Of a stretch of 64,000 nucleotides of DNA, positions 9,420-17,684 are shown in pieces (positions within the stretch are counted from its first letter, which is position 1; each line of letters begins with the position of its first letter). Position numbers and translations under genes: made by a program. Below the pieces are notes generated by a model. It had not been told where the DNA came from. It made no database searches and worked only from the letters and a program-made list of their open reading frames with translations. Where the stretch lies: positions 434,001 through 498,000 of the forward strand of contig CAVYZS010000018.1 in the NCBI GenBank assembly GCA_963773085.1, written 5' to 3'. Origin of the DNA: JAENVT01 sp963773085 (GTDB taxonomy: Bacteria > Actinomycetota > Acidimicrobiia > Acidimicrobiales > Ilumatobacteraceae).

Positions 9420-10256
9420 ATGGCCACACTCTCCGAACGCCTCGGATACAGCAACGACGCCAAGCTGGTGATCATCTCCTGCGATGACCTCGGTTCTTGC
9501 CACGCAGCCAATCTCGGGGTGTACGGCGCGCTCCGCGAAGGCGTGGCCACCTGCGCATCGATCATGGTTCCAGCGCCGTGGGCACGCGACGCGGCACTGC
9601 GCTACCTCGACGCCGACGACATCGGTGTGCATCTCACGCTCAACTGCGAGTACGAGGGGTACCGCTTCGGGCCGATCACCCACGCCCCGTCACTGCTCAG
9701 CGGCGAAGCCGGCTTTCCCCGTCACATCGCCGACCTGTGGGAACACGCCGACACCGAGGAGGTGTTGCGCGAATGCCGAGCCCAGATCGAGCGCGCCCTC
9801 GCCTGGGACATCGACGTCACCCATCTCACACCCCACCTCACGGCCATCACCCTGCGTCCGGAGTTCTTCGACGTGTACTTGGAGCTGGCCGTCGAGTTCC
9901 GTCTGCCGATCCGGCTCCCGTCGACGATCACAGCCGATCAGGCAGGCTTTCCATTCCGCCATCTCGCTGCAGAGGAGGGCGTGGTCTTCCCCGACCACTT
10001 CAATCACGACTGGCGCGCGGGGAGTCGATATCGGGTCTACGACGAGATCCGCACCTTGCAGCCAGGCGTGACCGAGATCCATGTGCAGCCGGCAATCGAC
10101 ACGCCCGAGGTTCGAGCCCTCACTGACGCTGCAAGTGGGTGGATCGACGACTATCGGTTGGTCACCGACGATCCCGAGCTCGACCAGTTGCTCGCCGCCA
10201 GCGGAGCAGTGTTGATCGGCTATCGCCAGCTCAGGGACGCGATGCGAGCCGGGTGA
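9420..10256 (+). CDS. ChbG/HpnK (YdjC-like) family carbohydrate deacetylase
   Basis: 278 aa. YdjC-type deacetylase: the metal Asp in ISCDDLGSC, the second ligand in GVHLTLN, and a His in THLTPHLT. These enzymes remove acetyl groups from N-acetylated sugars such as chitooligosaccharides or hopanoid precursors. No signal peptide, so it is cytosolic. The 3' end overlaps the convergent SCP2 gene by 26 bases. Confidence 0.8.
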   Translation: MATLSERLGYSNDAKLVIISCDDLGSCHAANLGVYGALREGVATCASIMVPAPWARDAALRYLDADDIGVHLTLNCEYEGYRFGPITHAPSLLSGEAGFPRHIADLWEHADTEEVLRECRAQIERALAWDIDVTHLTPHLTAITLRPEFFDVYLELAVEFRLPIRLPSTITADQAGFPFRHLAAEEGVVFPDHFNHDWRAGSRYRVYDEIRTLQPGVTEIHVQPAIDTPEVRALTDAASGWIDDYRLVTDDPELDQLLAASGAVLIGYRQLRDAMRAG

Positions 10257-10458
10257 TCGCGGCCCCCGCGTCGCCGTTCCGCAATACCTCGAGCAGCGCA
10301 GCCGTCGACCCGGTCGACTTCAACTTGCCTTGCATGAACGCCACCGTCGGATCGAGTGCGGAATCGACCGCCGCAATCGTCACCACGACGTCGGCGTCGT
10401 CGGGCCCTTCGACGGCCTCGTCGTTCTTGCCGAAGGCAACTCGATACTGGATGTTCAT
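10231..10458 (-). CDS. small SCP2 sterol-carrier-like protein
   Basis: 75 aa, a half-sized SCP2 domain: VQYRVAFG-like first strand, DADVVVTIAAVDSALDPTVAFMQGKLKSTG and the terminal helix LLEVLRNG. The MQGKLKSTG segment is the SCP2 lipid-pocket signature. Its ATG overlaps the stop of mca as ATGA, so translation is probably coupled. Function unknown; lipid or acyl-CoA binding is inferred. Confidence 0.75.
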   Translation of the reverse strand: MNIQYRVAFGKNDEAVEGPDDADVVVTIAAVDSALDPTVAFMQGKLKSTGSTAALLEVLRNGDAGAAITRLASRP

Positions 10459-11363
10459 TGCGACACCGAAGTACGGATGCCCGCGAACATGTCCGTCTCC
10501 AACTCACCGGCCGGCGGCATGCCGACGTGCGAGCGGGCAAGAATCCAGTCCTCCCACGGGTAGACATCGGCGAGTTCCTCATCGGTGAGACCGAACCACC
10601 ACGGCTCGTTGGGATCGACCTGCGTTGCATGGGCACGCAATGCACCGCTGCGCGCCCAGAGGTAGTCGCCCACGTCCAGTCGCGTGGTGATGCGGTGATC
10701 ATGCCCCGGGCGGTCGAGCCATTCCTGGTCGTACGGCGATTCGCCGCGCAGTTCGATCATCGCCTCATGGATCGCGGTCAGGCGAGCCTTGGCCCATACC
10801 GAGTAGTACAGCTTCTGCGGTTGGTAGGGCGCGCCGTGCTCGGGATACCAAGCCGGGTCGCCGGCCCGTTCCCACGCCAACAACGAAATGTCGTGGACCT
10901 TCAGATGGTCGGGATGCGGGTAGCCGCGTTGATCGTCGCCATAGGTGATCACGACATCGGCGCGTTGGGCGCGGATGACACGGACCAGCTCTCCGGCAGC
11001 CTCGTCGAGGGGTGCTTGGTGGAACGATTCGGGATGCTCGTTGGGATCGGTGTCGACCATGCCGGAATCGCGGTAACCGAGCATCACCACCTCGTCGAAC
11101 CCGATGATCTCGGCCGACCTGGCGAGCTCGTCAGGCCGGAGTTCGGCCAGGCGTTGCTTCTCTTCTTCCGCACTCAACCCATGGAAGGGCTGACCCGGTT
11201 CGCGTAGCGCCGGGTTCTGCAGGTCGCCCTCCTCACCTCCTGTGCAACACACCAATACGGTGTGTACGCCTTCGGCTTTGTACATCGCCATGGTCGGGGC
11301 ACCCTTCGACGCTTCGTCGTCGGGATGAGCGTGCACCGTGAGCAGACAGAGCCGTTCGTTCAC
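10455..11363 (-). CDS. mca: mycothiol S-conjugate amidase
   Basis: 302 aa. LmbE/PIG-L zinc deacetylase: HAHPDDEAS near residue 12 binds zinc and YPHPDH completes the site. It has the Mca-specific features: length near 300, GGEEGDLQNP, and the C-terminal WEDWILARSHVG with ELETDMFAGI. It cleaves mycothiol conjugates to mercapturic acids and glucosaminyl-inositol during detoxification. The GTG at 11363 starts at the core (VNERLCLLTVHAHPDDE begins there), and TAGCGT lies eight bases upstream. The longer ORF start is not supported. Confidence 0.92.
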   Translation of the reverse strand: MNERLCLLTVHAHPDDEASKGAPTMAMYKAEGVHTVLVCCTGGEEGDLQNPALREPGQPFHGLSAEEEKQRLAELRPDELARSAEIIGFDEVVMLGYRDSGMVDTDPNEHPESFHQAPLDEAAGELVRVIRAQRADVVITYGDDQRGYPHPDHLKVHDISLLAWERAGDPAWYPEHGAPYQPQKLYYSVWAKARLTAIHEAMIELRGESPYDQEWLDRPGHDHRITTRLDVGDYLWARSGALRAHATQVDPNEPWWFGLTDEELADVYPWEDWILARSHVGMPPAGELETDMFAGIRTSVSQ

Positions 11364-11371
11364 GAACCTGA

Positions 11372-11377
11372 ACGCTA
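11372..11377 (-). promoter_or_regulatory. -10 element TAGCGT, leaderless promoter of mca
   Basis: Eight bases before GTG 11363 on the minus strand. Confidence 0.45.
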
Positions 11378-11395
11378 TCGAGTACGGCCGCCGCG

Positions 11396-11401
11396 TAGGC
11401 T
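11396..11401 (+). promoter_or_regulatory. -10 element TAGGCT
   Basis: Eight bases before GTG 11410 of the PEBP lipoprotein gene, only 18 bases from the mca -10 on the other strand. Confidence 0.4.
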
Positions 11402-11409
11402 CCACCGTC

Positions 11410-12060
11410 GTGCGCCGACTTGTCGCTCTGTCAATCGTTCTTGTTGCGCTCGCCGTCATCGGTGCGGGTTGCCGCCACGACGGCCGAGAAATGCGCCCGG
11501 CCCTGGCCAGTCAAGACGGCACCGTCAGTACGACGGCGCCTCCGACCGCGCCGGCCACCGAGGACGACTTCTTCGATGACGCTGCCGACGCGTCCGGCGC
11601 GAACACGCTTGCGCCGCTGGTGCCTGGTCTCACCGTCACTGCGCCGTGGCGCGACGGCAGCCCTATCGATGCCAGATACACGTGCAAGGGCGCCAACATC
11701 GCCCCTGCACTGAGTTGGACCGACGCCCCGGAAGGCACTCAGGAGATCGCCGTCACCATGATCGACCTGGACTTCACCTTCGATCATTGGACGATGACCG
11801 GGATCGCACCCGATGTCCATGCGCTCGCCGAGAACACGACCCCGGCCGGCGCGGTTGCGGCACTCAACGGTTCAGGAGTTGCCGGCTACGCCGGCCCCTG
11901 CCCGCCTGCGGGCGCAACGCACACGTATCTCATCACTGTGCACTATCTCGACCGGGCGCTGCAGTTGGCCGCCGGAGGACCGGCCGCCGACATGCGCGCC
12001 GAAATCGACGCCGCCACCATGGCTACGGCCGAGGTGACAGGGACCTTCACCGGCAGCTGA
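11410..12060 (+). CDS. PEBP-family (YbhB/YbcL-type) lipoprotein
   Basis: 216 aa. Signal peptide VRRLVALSIVLVALAVIG with lipobox GAGC, then a Thr/Ala/Asp-rich linker, then a phosphatidylethanolamine-binding-protein fold: IDARYTCKGANIAPALSW, a central FDHWTMTGIAP and GPCPPAGATHTYLITVHYL. Bacterial members bind small anions or phospholipid headgroups; the role here is unknown. The GTG at 11410 directly precedes the signal peptide and is preferred over an ATG 72 bases upstream. Confidence 0.8.
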   Translation: MRRLVALSIVLVALAVIGAGCRHDGREMRPALASQDGTVSTTAPPTAPATEDDFFDDAADASGANTLAPLVPGLTVTAPWRDGSPIDARYTCKGANIAPALSWTDAPEGTQEIAVTMIDLDFTFDHWTMTGIAPDVHALAENTTPAGAVAALNGSGVAGYAGPCPPAGATHTYLITVHYLDRALQLAAGGPAADMRAEIDAATMATAEVTGTFTGS

Positions 12061-12077
12061 GTCCGGCGCGCCCGACC

Positions 12078-13493
12078 CGAACTTTGTTGCTCCGAACAGG
12101 CGGATTCAGGTGGTGGCCGCGACAAGCGCATTGAATCGTTCTGCTGGAGTATCCCACGCCAGTGACTCGCGCGGTCGACCGTTGAGCAGTCGGGCGTAGT
12201 GATCGAGGTCGGCTTGGGTGAGGTTGGTCATGTCGCTGCCCTTGGGGATGAACTGGCGCACAAGCCCGTTCCATTGCTCGTTGCTGCCACGTTGCCAGGG
12301 GCTGTGCGGATCGCAGAAGTACACCGGGATGTCCGTGGCGATGGTGAACGTGGCGTGATGGGCCATCTCTGTGCCTTGATCCCAGGTCAGTGAGCGGGCC
12401 AGCTCACGCGGCAAGTTGATGACATGCTCGACGAGCCGCTCGGCGACGTGGTCAGCGGTTCGGTTGTCCACCTTGATCAGCATCCCCACCCGCGTTGATC
12501 GCTCCACCAGGGTGGCAACAGCACTGGTTTTGCCTGCTCCGATGATCAAATCGCCTTCCCAGTGTCCGGGCACAGCACGATCGGCGGCCTCGGCGGGCCG
12601 CTCGGAGATGTTCACCATTGCCGGGATCCGAGCACCCCGGCCGACACCGGAGGTGCGGTGCTGGGGCCGGCGTTGAACCCGCCCGAGTTTGAGCGCTCGG
12701 ACCAGCTCGTTACGCAGCTCACCTTTGGCCTGGACGTAGATCGCCTGATAGATCGCTTCGTGCGACACCCACCACTGTGGCTCGTCGCGATGGTCGCGTC
12801 GCAACCGCTTGGCCACCGATCGAGGCGACCAGCGTTGCGTGATGATCAGCCGACACACCTCATCCCACAACCACGGGCGTTGCTCGATCCATGACTGCTT
12901 GGCTCGGCGAGCTTGCTCATCGGCGCGGTTCTGTGCCGGCCACGCCCGATACACCTGTCGACCACCGTTTCGTTGGATCTCCCGACCGACCGTTCCTCGA
13001 TGACAACCGATCTGGCCAGCAATCGTCGCGTCGCTCAGATCAAGGTTGATACCCAGCCACACCGTCTCTCGATCCTCGAGCTGCAACGACGACTCCCGAG
13101 CCTTGCGTTCACGCAACATGAAACAAGACTCCTCGATCCACCGCGTTCGCAACGTCTCATCCGACACCCCCGCGATCGACGCCGCCTGCACCCACGTCGC
13201 ACCACGCGCATACGCCCGCAACCCCGGCGCAACCACCACCCACGGAATCCTCGCTCGACCCACGACAACCCTCCCACCACTCGGCTGTCGCGCTGACCAT
13301 CGACGACGGCTCCGCCACATGCCGACCTCGGCAGCGACCATGACCGACCTCCCCATCGACCCCGCTACCACGCCCACACCGGTCGACCCCGACGTCACTG
13401 CAGCCGTCAGATAGCCGCGAGCCGAGAGATTCAGACGCGGGTGCGACCGCGCACCCACCCACGAATACGTCACGTTGGCAGCCACAAAGTTCG
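12078..13493 (-). mobile_element. IS30-family insertion sequence with 14-bp terminal inverted repeats
   Basis: The left end at 12078-12091 reads CGAACTTTGTTGCT. The right end at 13480-13493 reads AGCCACAAAGTTCG, its reverse complement with one mismatch. The 1416-bp span contains one transposase gene on the minus strand. No clear target duplication is seen (IS30 elements make 2-3 bp). It sits ten bases from the stop of the acyl-CoA dehydrogenase gene and 17 bases from the PEBP gene stop, so it lies harmlessly between convergent gene ends. Confidence 0.82.
12106..13356 (-). CDS. IS30-family transposase
   Basis: About 416 aa from the ATG at 13356. N-terminal HTH region (TIAGQIGCHRGTVGREI is the recognition helix area, near residue 115). 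The DDE catalytic core is GHWEGDLI (first Asp), TWDQGTEM (second Asp) and SNEQWNGLVRQF (Glu, as in NExxNGLxRxF). This last motif is diagnostic of IS30. The ORF is intact, so the element may be active. The frame extends upstream to 13485 inside the inverted repeat, but that part is low quality; 13356 is the better start. Confidence 0.88.
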   Translation of the reverse strand: MGRSVMVAAEVGMWRSRRRWSARQPSGGRVVVGRARIPWVVVAPGLRAYARGATWVQAASIAGVSDETLRTRWIEESCFMLRERKARESSLQLEDRETVWLGINLDLSDATIAGQIGCHRGTVGREIQRNGGRQVYRAWPAQNRADEQARRAKQSWIEQRPWLWDEVCRLIITQRWSPRSVAKRLRRDHRDEPQWWVSHEAIYQAIYVQAKGELRNELVRALKLGRVQRRPQHRTSGVGRGARIPAMVNISERPAEAADRAVPGHWEGDLIIGAGKTSAVATLVERSTRVGMLIKVDNRTADHVAERLVEHVINLPRELARSLTWDQGTEMAHHATFTIATDIPVYFCDPHSPWQRGSNEQWNGLVRQFIPKGSDMTNLTQADLDHYARLLNGRPRESLAWDTPAERFNALVAATT

Positions 13494-13503
13494 TGGCGTG
13501 GTG

Positions 13504-14832
13504 TCAGGTGTTGACGGCGAGTTCGTCGAGATAGCCGGCGAACTTCTCGAGCGCCGCAGCCCGACGGGTGGGGATGTGTTCCATCGGCGGGTCCGATGGC
13601 CGATAACCCTTCAGCACCTGGCGGGCAACCGTGACCTTGTGCACTTCGTCGGGTCCGTCGTAGATCCGCGCCGCCCTGGCGGCCCGATACATCGATTCGA
13701 GGGGCAGATCGGTCGTGTACCCGAGTGAGCCGTGGATCTGGATCGCCCGGTCGATCACGTTGTACATCACCTTGGCACCCCAGAACTTGATCACGCCTAT
13801 TTCGATCCGCGCGTCGCTGTAGTGCTTGCCGGCGGCGTGCAACTGATCCATCTTCCACGCGGCTTGCAGCGTCAGCAATCTGGCTGCCTGCATCTCGGCA
13901 TAGCTCTCGGCAATCCAATCCTGCACCATCTGCTTCTCGGCGAGGATGGAGCCGTGGGTGTAGCGGGTCAGTGCACGCTCGCACAACATGTCGAACGCTC
14001 GCCGGCTCTGGCCGAGCCACCGCATCGCATGGTGAATGCGGCCGGGCCCGAGCCGCTTCTGAGCAAGGGCGAATCCCTGACCGATACCCGCTTCGCCACC
14101 CACGATGTTGTCGAACGGCACGCGCACGTCGGTGTACAGGATCTCGGCGTGGCCACCCGGTTCGCCGGTGCGGTGATCCGGTTCGCCCATCGTCGGTACG
14201 TCGCGAAGGATGTTCACTCCGGGCGTGTCGGTCGGCACGATGATCATCGAATAGTTCTTGTACGGCTTGTCGTAATCGCCGGTCTTGACCATGACGATCA
14301 GGAAGTCGCTGATCGAGGCGTTCGACGAGAACCATTTGTGTCCATTGATCACCCATTCGCCGCCGTCGCGAACAGCGGACGTCTTCAACAACGTGGGATC
14401 GGCACCGGCGCCAGGCTCGGTCATCGAGAAGCAGCTCCGCACCTTGTCGTCGAGCAATGGCTGCATCCACTGCTCGCGCTGGGCGTCGGTACCACCCACG
14501 GCGATGAGCTCTGCGTTACCACTGTCTGGAGCGTTGTTGCCGAACACACTCGGCGCATACGCACATTGACCGAGGATCTCGTGCATGAGACCCAATTTGA
14601 CCTGCCCGAAGCCTTGACCACCCATGTCCGGAGGGAGATGCGCGGCCCAGAGACCCTGTCGGCGGACCTCGTCCTTCAATGGATCGGTGATCTGCCGGAA
14701 CACGGCGCGGCCCTCCACTGAACGCCATCGATGGGCCAAGGTCTCCAGCGGGATGATCTCGTCGCGCACGAACTGGCGCATCCACGCCAACTTTTCTTCG
14801 AACTCCGGCTCGGTTTCGAAATCCCACGCCAT
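13504..14832 (-). CDS. acyl-CoA dehydrogenase family protein
   Basis: 442 aa flavoprotein. N-terminal helical domain, then SMTEPGAGADPT (FAD/acyl-CoA binding), WSSNA-like WFSSNAS, and the C-terminal QIHGSLGYT with YRAARAARIYDGPDEVHKVTVARQVLKGY. This architecture matches the bacterial/ACAD10-11-like group rather than short-chain enzymes. It would catalyse alpha-beta desaturation of an acyl-CoA. The gene is intact. Its start lies 23 bases from a divergent gene, with overlapping -10 elements for the two. Confidence 0.9.
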   Translation of the reverse strand: MAWDFETEPEFEEKLAWMRQFVRDEIIPLETLAHRWRSVEGRAVFRQITDPLKDEVRRQGLWAAHLPPDMGGQGFGQVKLGLMHEILGQCAYAPSVFGNNAPDSGNAELIAVGGTDAQREQWMQPLLDDKVRSCFSMTEPGAGADPTLLKTSAVRDGGEWVINGHKWFSSNASISDFLIVMVKTGDYDKPYKNYSMIIVPTDTPGVNILRDVPTMGEPDHRTGEPGGHAEILYTDVRVPFDNIVGGEAGIGQGFALAQKRLGPGRIHHAMRWLGQSRRAFDMLCERALTRYTHGSILAEKQMVQDWIAESYAEMQAARLLTLQAAWKMDQLHAAGKHYSDARIEIGVIKFWGAKVMYNVIDRAIQIHGSLGYTTDLPLESMYRAARAARIYDGPDEVHKVTVARQVLKGYRPSDPPMEHIPTRRAAALEKFAGYLDELAVNT

Positions 14833-14839
14833 CGACGCG

Positions 14840-14845
14840 ACCGTA
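14840..14845 (-). promoter_or_regulatory. -10 element TACGGT of the acyl-CoA dehydrogenase gene
   Basis: Seven bases before ATG 14832. It shares two bases with the plus-strand -10 at 14844-14849, so the two promoters probably exclude each other. Confidence 0.5.
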
Positions 14846-14849
14846 CACT
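14844..14849 (+). promoter_or_regulatory. -10 element TACACT of the divergent membrane gene
   Basis: Six bases before GTG 14856 on the plus strand; overlaps the minus-strand -10. Confidence 0.5.
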
Positions 14850-14855
14850 GACCCC

Positions 14856-15503
14856 GTGACGGACCGGTTGTCGAACGTGCTCAGCGTTGTCGTGCTGGCC
14901 GTTGTCGGTCTCCGGCTCGTCCAGGCAGCCACACTCTCGCGTTCGAGCCGCGGTCGATCACTGAGCAGGCTGATCTGGTTGCACATCCGCTGGCGCCATA
15001 TCTGGCCGGTTCCATTCGTGCTCAGCGGCGTGCTGCTCGTCGCCATCCCGCTGATGCTGGTGCCAGTGTTCCGGTGGGGCTGGTGGTCGGCGCTGGGCGG
15101 CGACGGCAACCCGATCTTCGGTTCGTCCACCGCCACGATCGGCACCGTGTGGTCGTGGCTGATCCCCATCGTCTTCATGACGCTCGTCGTCATTGCGCTG
15201 CCTCTTTTCGCCCACGCCGAAGAGCGGATGTTCCGCTTCGGGGCGCAGCGCTGGAGCACCCGGCGCCGGGTGGCCAAGGTGCTGCAATTCGGGATGATCC
15301 ATGCCCTGATCGGTATCCCGATCGGCGTGGCGTTGGCCCTGTCGGTGGGGGGTGCCTACTTCATGGCGGTCTATCTCCACTCCTACGCCTTGACCGGCAG
15401 TGCCAACGAAGCAACGCTGGAATCGACCCGGGCACACACTGCGTACAACGCATCGATCATCGTCACGGTGGCCCTCGCTGTGGCGATTGCCGCCGTCGCC
15501 TGA
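14856..15503 (+). CDS. integral membrane protein, possibly CPBP-like
   Basis: 215 aa with about five membrane segments (residues near 7-22, 48-68, 92-115, 145-170, 195-214). HAEERMFRFG and LQFGMIHALIG resemble the EExxxR and FxxxH motifs of CPBP intramembrane proteases, but the order, spacing and loop are unusual, so this is a weak similarity only. GTG start at 14856 with a leaderless promoter. Function unknown. Confidence 0.6.
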   Translation: MTDRLSNVLSVVVLAVVGLRLVQAATLSRSSRGRSLSRLIWLHIRWRHIWPVPFVLSGVLLVAIPLMLVPVFRWGWWSALGGDGNPIFGSSTATIGTVWSWLIPIVFMTLVVIALPLFAHAEERMFRFGAQRWSTRRRVAKVLQFGMIHALIGIPIGVALALSVGGAYFMAVYLHSYALTGSANEATLESTRAHTAYNASIIVTVALAVAIAAVA

Positions 15504-15517
15504 CAACGGCGCGTCGC

Positions 15518-15523
15518 TAGCCT
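15518..15523 (+). promoter_or_regulatory. -10 element TAGCCT, leaderless promoter
   Basis: Eight bases before ATG 15532 of the rhomboid gene. Confidence 0.45.
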
Positions 15524-15531
15524 GAACGACA

Positions 15532-16344
15532 ATGTCTCTGCCCCCGCCACCCGTGCTCGCCCACTGTTATCGCCACCCCGAGCGCGAGACCGGACGCAGT
15601 TGCACCCGCTGTGGCAAGCCGGCGTGCGGCGAGTGCTTGGTACAGGTCTCGGTGGGTTCGCACTGCCTCGACTGTGTCAAGGCAGCCAAGCCCGACGTGA
15701 AGACGCGCGCCGTGTTCTGGAACGCACGCCAACCGACGCTGGTGACATACAGCTTGATCGCCATCAACTCCGCCCTCTACCTCTGGACGGTCTCGACCGT
15801 GCGGGGCGAGCTGAGGCTCGGGTTGGCCGAACCATTCATCCAGAACGGCGAGTACTACAGGTTGGTGACATCGGGGTTCTTGCACTACGGCATTTTCCAC
15901 CTCGGCATGAACATGCTGCTGCTCTTCCAATTGGGCCAGCTCCTCGAACCGGCCATCGGGCGGGTCCGCTTCGGTTTGCTGTACTTCGCCAGCCTGCTCG
16001 GGGGGTCGCTCGGCGCGCTCATCGTGCAACCCAACGGTCTCACGGGTGGGGCATCCGGTGCCGTGTTCGGGCTGATGGCGGCCGCAGCGATCGGCCTACA
16101 CCGGCGTGGGGTCAACATCTTCAAGACCGGGATCGGCACGATCCTGGTGCTCAACCTGGTGATCACCTTCACACTTCCGGGGATCTCCGTCGGAGGCCAC
16201 CTCGGTGGTGCCATCGCCGGAGGGCTCTGCGGGTTCGTGATGCTCTCCCCGGACTATGCCGGGCTGCCGAAATGGGCCTCGTATGCAACCCCGATTGGGG
16301 TCATCGTGTTCAGCGTGGCGGCCAGTGTGATGATCGCCGGCTAG
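15532..16344 (+). CDS. rhomboid-family intramembrane serine protease with N-terminal zinc finger
   Basis: 270 aa. The N-terminus has a B-box-like cluster (HCYRHPERETGRSC, CTRCGKPACGEC, HCLDCV). Six to seven membrane helices follow. The rhomboid signatures are FLHYGIFHLGMNML, the nucleophile Ser in GGASGAVFG, and the catalytic His in GGHLGGAIAG. It would cleave membrane proteins within the bilayer. The zinc-finger-plus-rhomboid layout is common in actinobacteria. The gene overlaps the next, convergent gene by four bases. Confidence 0.9.
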   Translation: MSLPPPPVLAHCYRHPERETGRSCTRCGKPACGECLVQVSVGSHCLDCVKAAKPDVKTRAVFWNARQPTLVTYSLIAINSALYLWTVSTVRGELRLGLAEPFIQNGEYYRLVTSGFLHYGIFHLGMNMLLLFQLGQLLEPAIGRVRFGLLYFASLLGGSLGALIVQPNGLTGGASGAVFGLMAAAAIGLHRRGVNIFKTGIGTILVLNLVITFTLPGISVGGHLGGAIAGGLCGFVMLSPDYAGLPKWASYATPIGVIVFSVAASVMIAG

Positions 16345-17441
16345 GTCGCCGTCGTTCGCCGGCGTCGCCTGAAACGCAGCGGCGGTGGATCCAGCTGGCT
16401 GGTTCGATCGCTCGACCACTTGGCCGGCGGCGCCATCGTCAGCGCGCACAGCTTGACCAGCACCTGGTCGTAGTTGACCCGCCAGCCGCTGAAGTCGCGC
16501 CATGCGCCATCGAGATCGCTCTTCAACGGCACACCGAGGGCATGCAACTCGACGCACAACAGGTCGAACTCGCGTCGCGAGATCATGATCGGGTCCCCTG
16601 GCTGCGGATCGGGGTCGTAGGCGATCTGGAAGAAGTCGGCGATCCGCCGTAACGAGAGAAACCCGCTGCGGATCATCACGTCGCAACTGGCATTGCGCGG
16701 CCGATCGAGGGTCGAGGCAACGATCGCGGCCGTGTCGAGCACGCAACCGGCCGCCGTGATCCAGCTCCGCTCCGGATGCGGCGAGCGGAAGAACACCAAC
16801 GACGGTTGGCTGGTGTGACTTTCCTCGATGTCGACGAACCACGATTCCCATCGCTCGAAGACGTCCTCGTCGATGCGGTCGAGCCACCCGATGCGGGTAT
16901 ACCGCGTCAACAGTTCCGCCGGGCTCGGCGGCAGTCCGGCGCGTACTTCGAGCATGCCGACCAGCGTCTCGCGACGGCTGAATGCGGCGTAGATCGTCGG
17001 CAGGTACGAGATCATCAGCGAAATCAGGCCGAGACCGATTCCCGCCTCGATGAAGGCCAGGACGATCCTGCCGGTGCCGGGAGGTCGAATGAAACCGAGC
17101 GTGAACAGCGACGATCCGCTCATGGCAAACGCCTCCGTGAACGGCGTCACCCCCGTTCCCCAGTAGATCGCCGTGAACCCGGCGATCACCATGATCACCC
17201 ACGTTCCTGGCAAGGTGACCAGGGCCAAGGGTGCGTACATCGCCATGACCCGATCGCGGGTCTCGAATGACTGACTGGGACGAGCGAAGACGTTGAACAC
17301 CTTGCGCAGGGCGACGAAGTGACCCCTCGTCAAGACAGTGACGATGGCACGGGGCACCACGACGGTCTTCACCGCCGAGCCGAGCGTCCACACGATCAAC
17401 ACAACACCCGCCACGATCGCAACCACCTGACCAACAATCAC
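16341..17441 (-). CDS. membrane protein with two-helix ion-channel-like pore region
   Basis: 366 aa. One helix at the N-terminus (about 3-24), two more near 70-95, then AFAMSGSSLFTLGFIRPPG followed by a long helix FIEAGIGLGLISLMISYL. This looks like the pore helix, filter and inner helix of Ion_trans_2 channels, but the filter reads TLGF instead of TVGYG. The second half (about 170-366) is soluble, predicted helical, with many Asp/Glu. The function is uncertain; it could be a cation channel or a regulator derived from one. Confidence 0.6.
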   Translation of the reverse strand: MIVGQVVAIVAGVVLIVWTLGSAVKTVVVPRAIVTVLTRGHFVALRKVFNVFARPSQSFETRDRVMAMYAPLALVTLPGTWVIMVIAGFTAIYWGTGVTPFTEAFAMSGSSLFTLGFIRPPGTGRIVLAFIEAGIGLGLISLMISYLPTIYAAFSRRETLVGMLEVRAGLPPSPAELLTRYTRIGWLDRIDEDVFERWESWFVDIEESHTSQPSLVFFRSPHPERSWITAAGCVLDTAAIVASTLDRPRNASCDVMIRSGFLSLRRIADFFQIAYDPDPQPGDPIMISRREFDLLCVELHALGVPLKSDLDGAWRDFSGWRVNYDQVLVKLCALTMAPPAKWSSDRTSQLDPPPLRFRRRRRTTAT

Positions 17442-17479
17442 CCGCCCACTGTGTCACACCCCTTCGCGATGATGCCGCT

Positions 17480-17674
17480 ATGACAACTCGTCAGGCGCAA
17501 CATGCCACTTCCGAACAGCTCAGCCTGCTTGCAGTCTCAGAACTGCCCCTTCAATTCCGGCTCGATCAGCGCACTCGCGCTCGCGGGCTCGCTCACATTG
17601 CGGCCATCCGCCGCCAGCTGGCCGCCCAGGCTGCGGGCACCGACATCGACGAGCAGCGACACGAGGCGGCATGA
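17480..17674 (+). CDS. small hypothetical protein, 64 aa
   Basis: Starts MTTRQAQHATSEQLSL and contains LPLQFRLDQRTRARGLAHIAAIRRQL, an amphipathic charged helix. It lies 38 bases from the channel-like gene (divergent) and is followed by the convergent LLM gene. No family recognised. Its helix pattern and codon use fit a real gene, but the support is modest. Confidence 0.5.
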   Translation: MTTRQAQHATSEQLSLLAVSELPLQFRLDQRTRARGLAHIAAIRRQLAAQAAGTDIDEQRHEAA

Positions 17675-17684
17675 ACGGCCGCCG

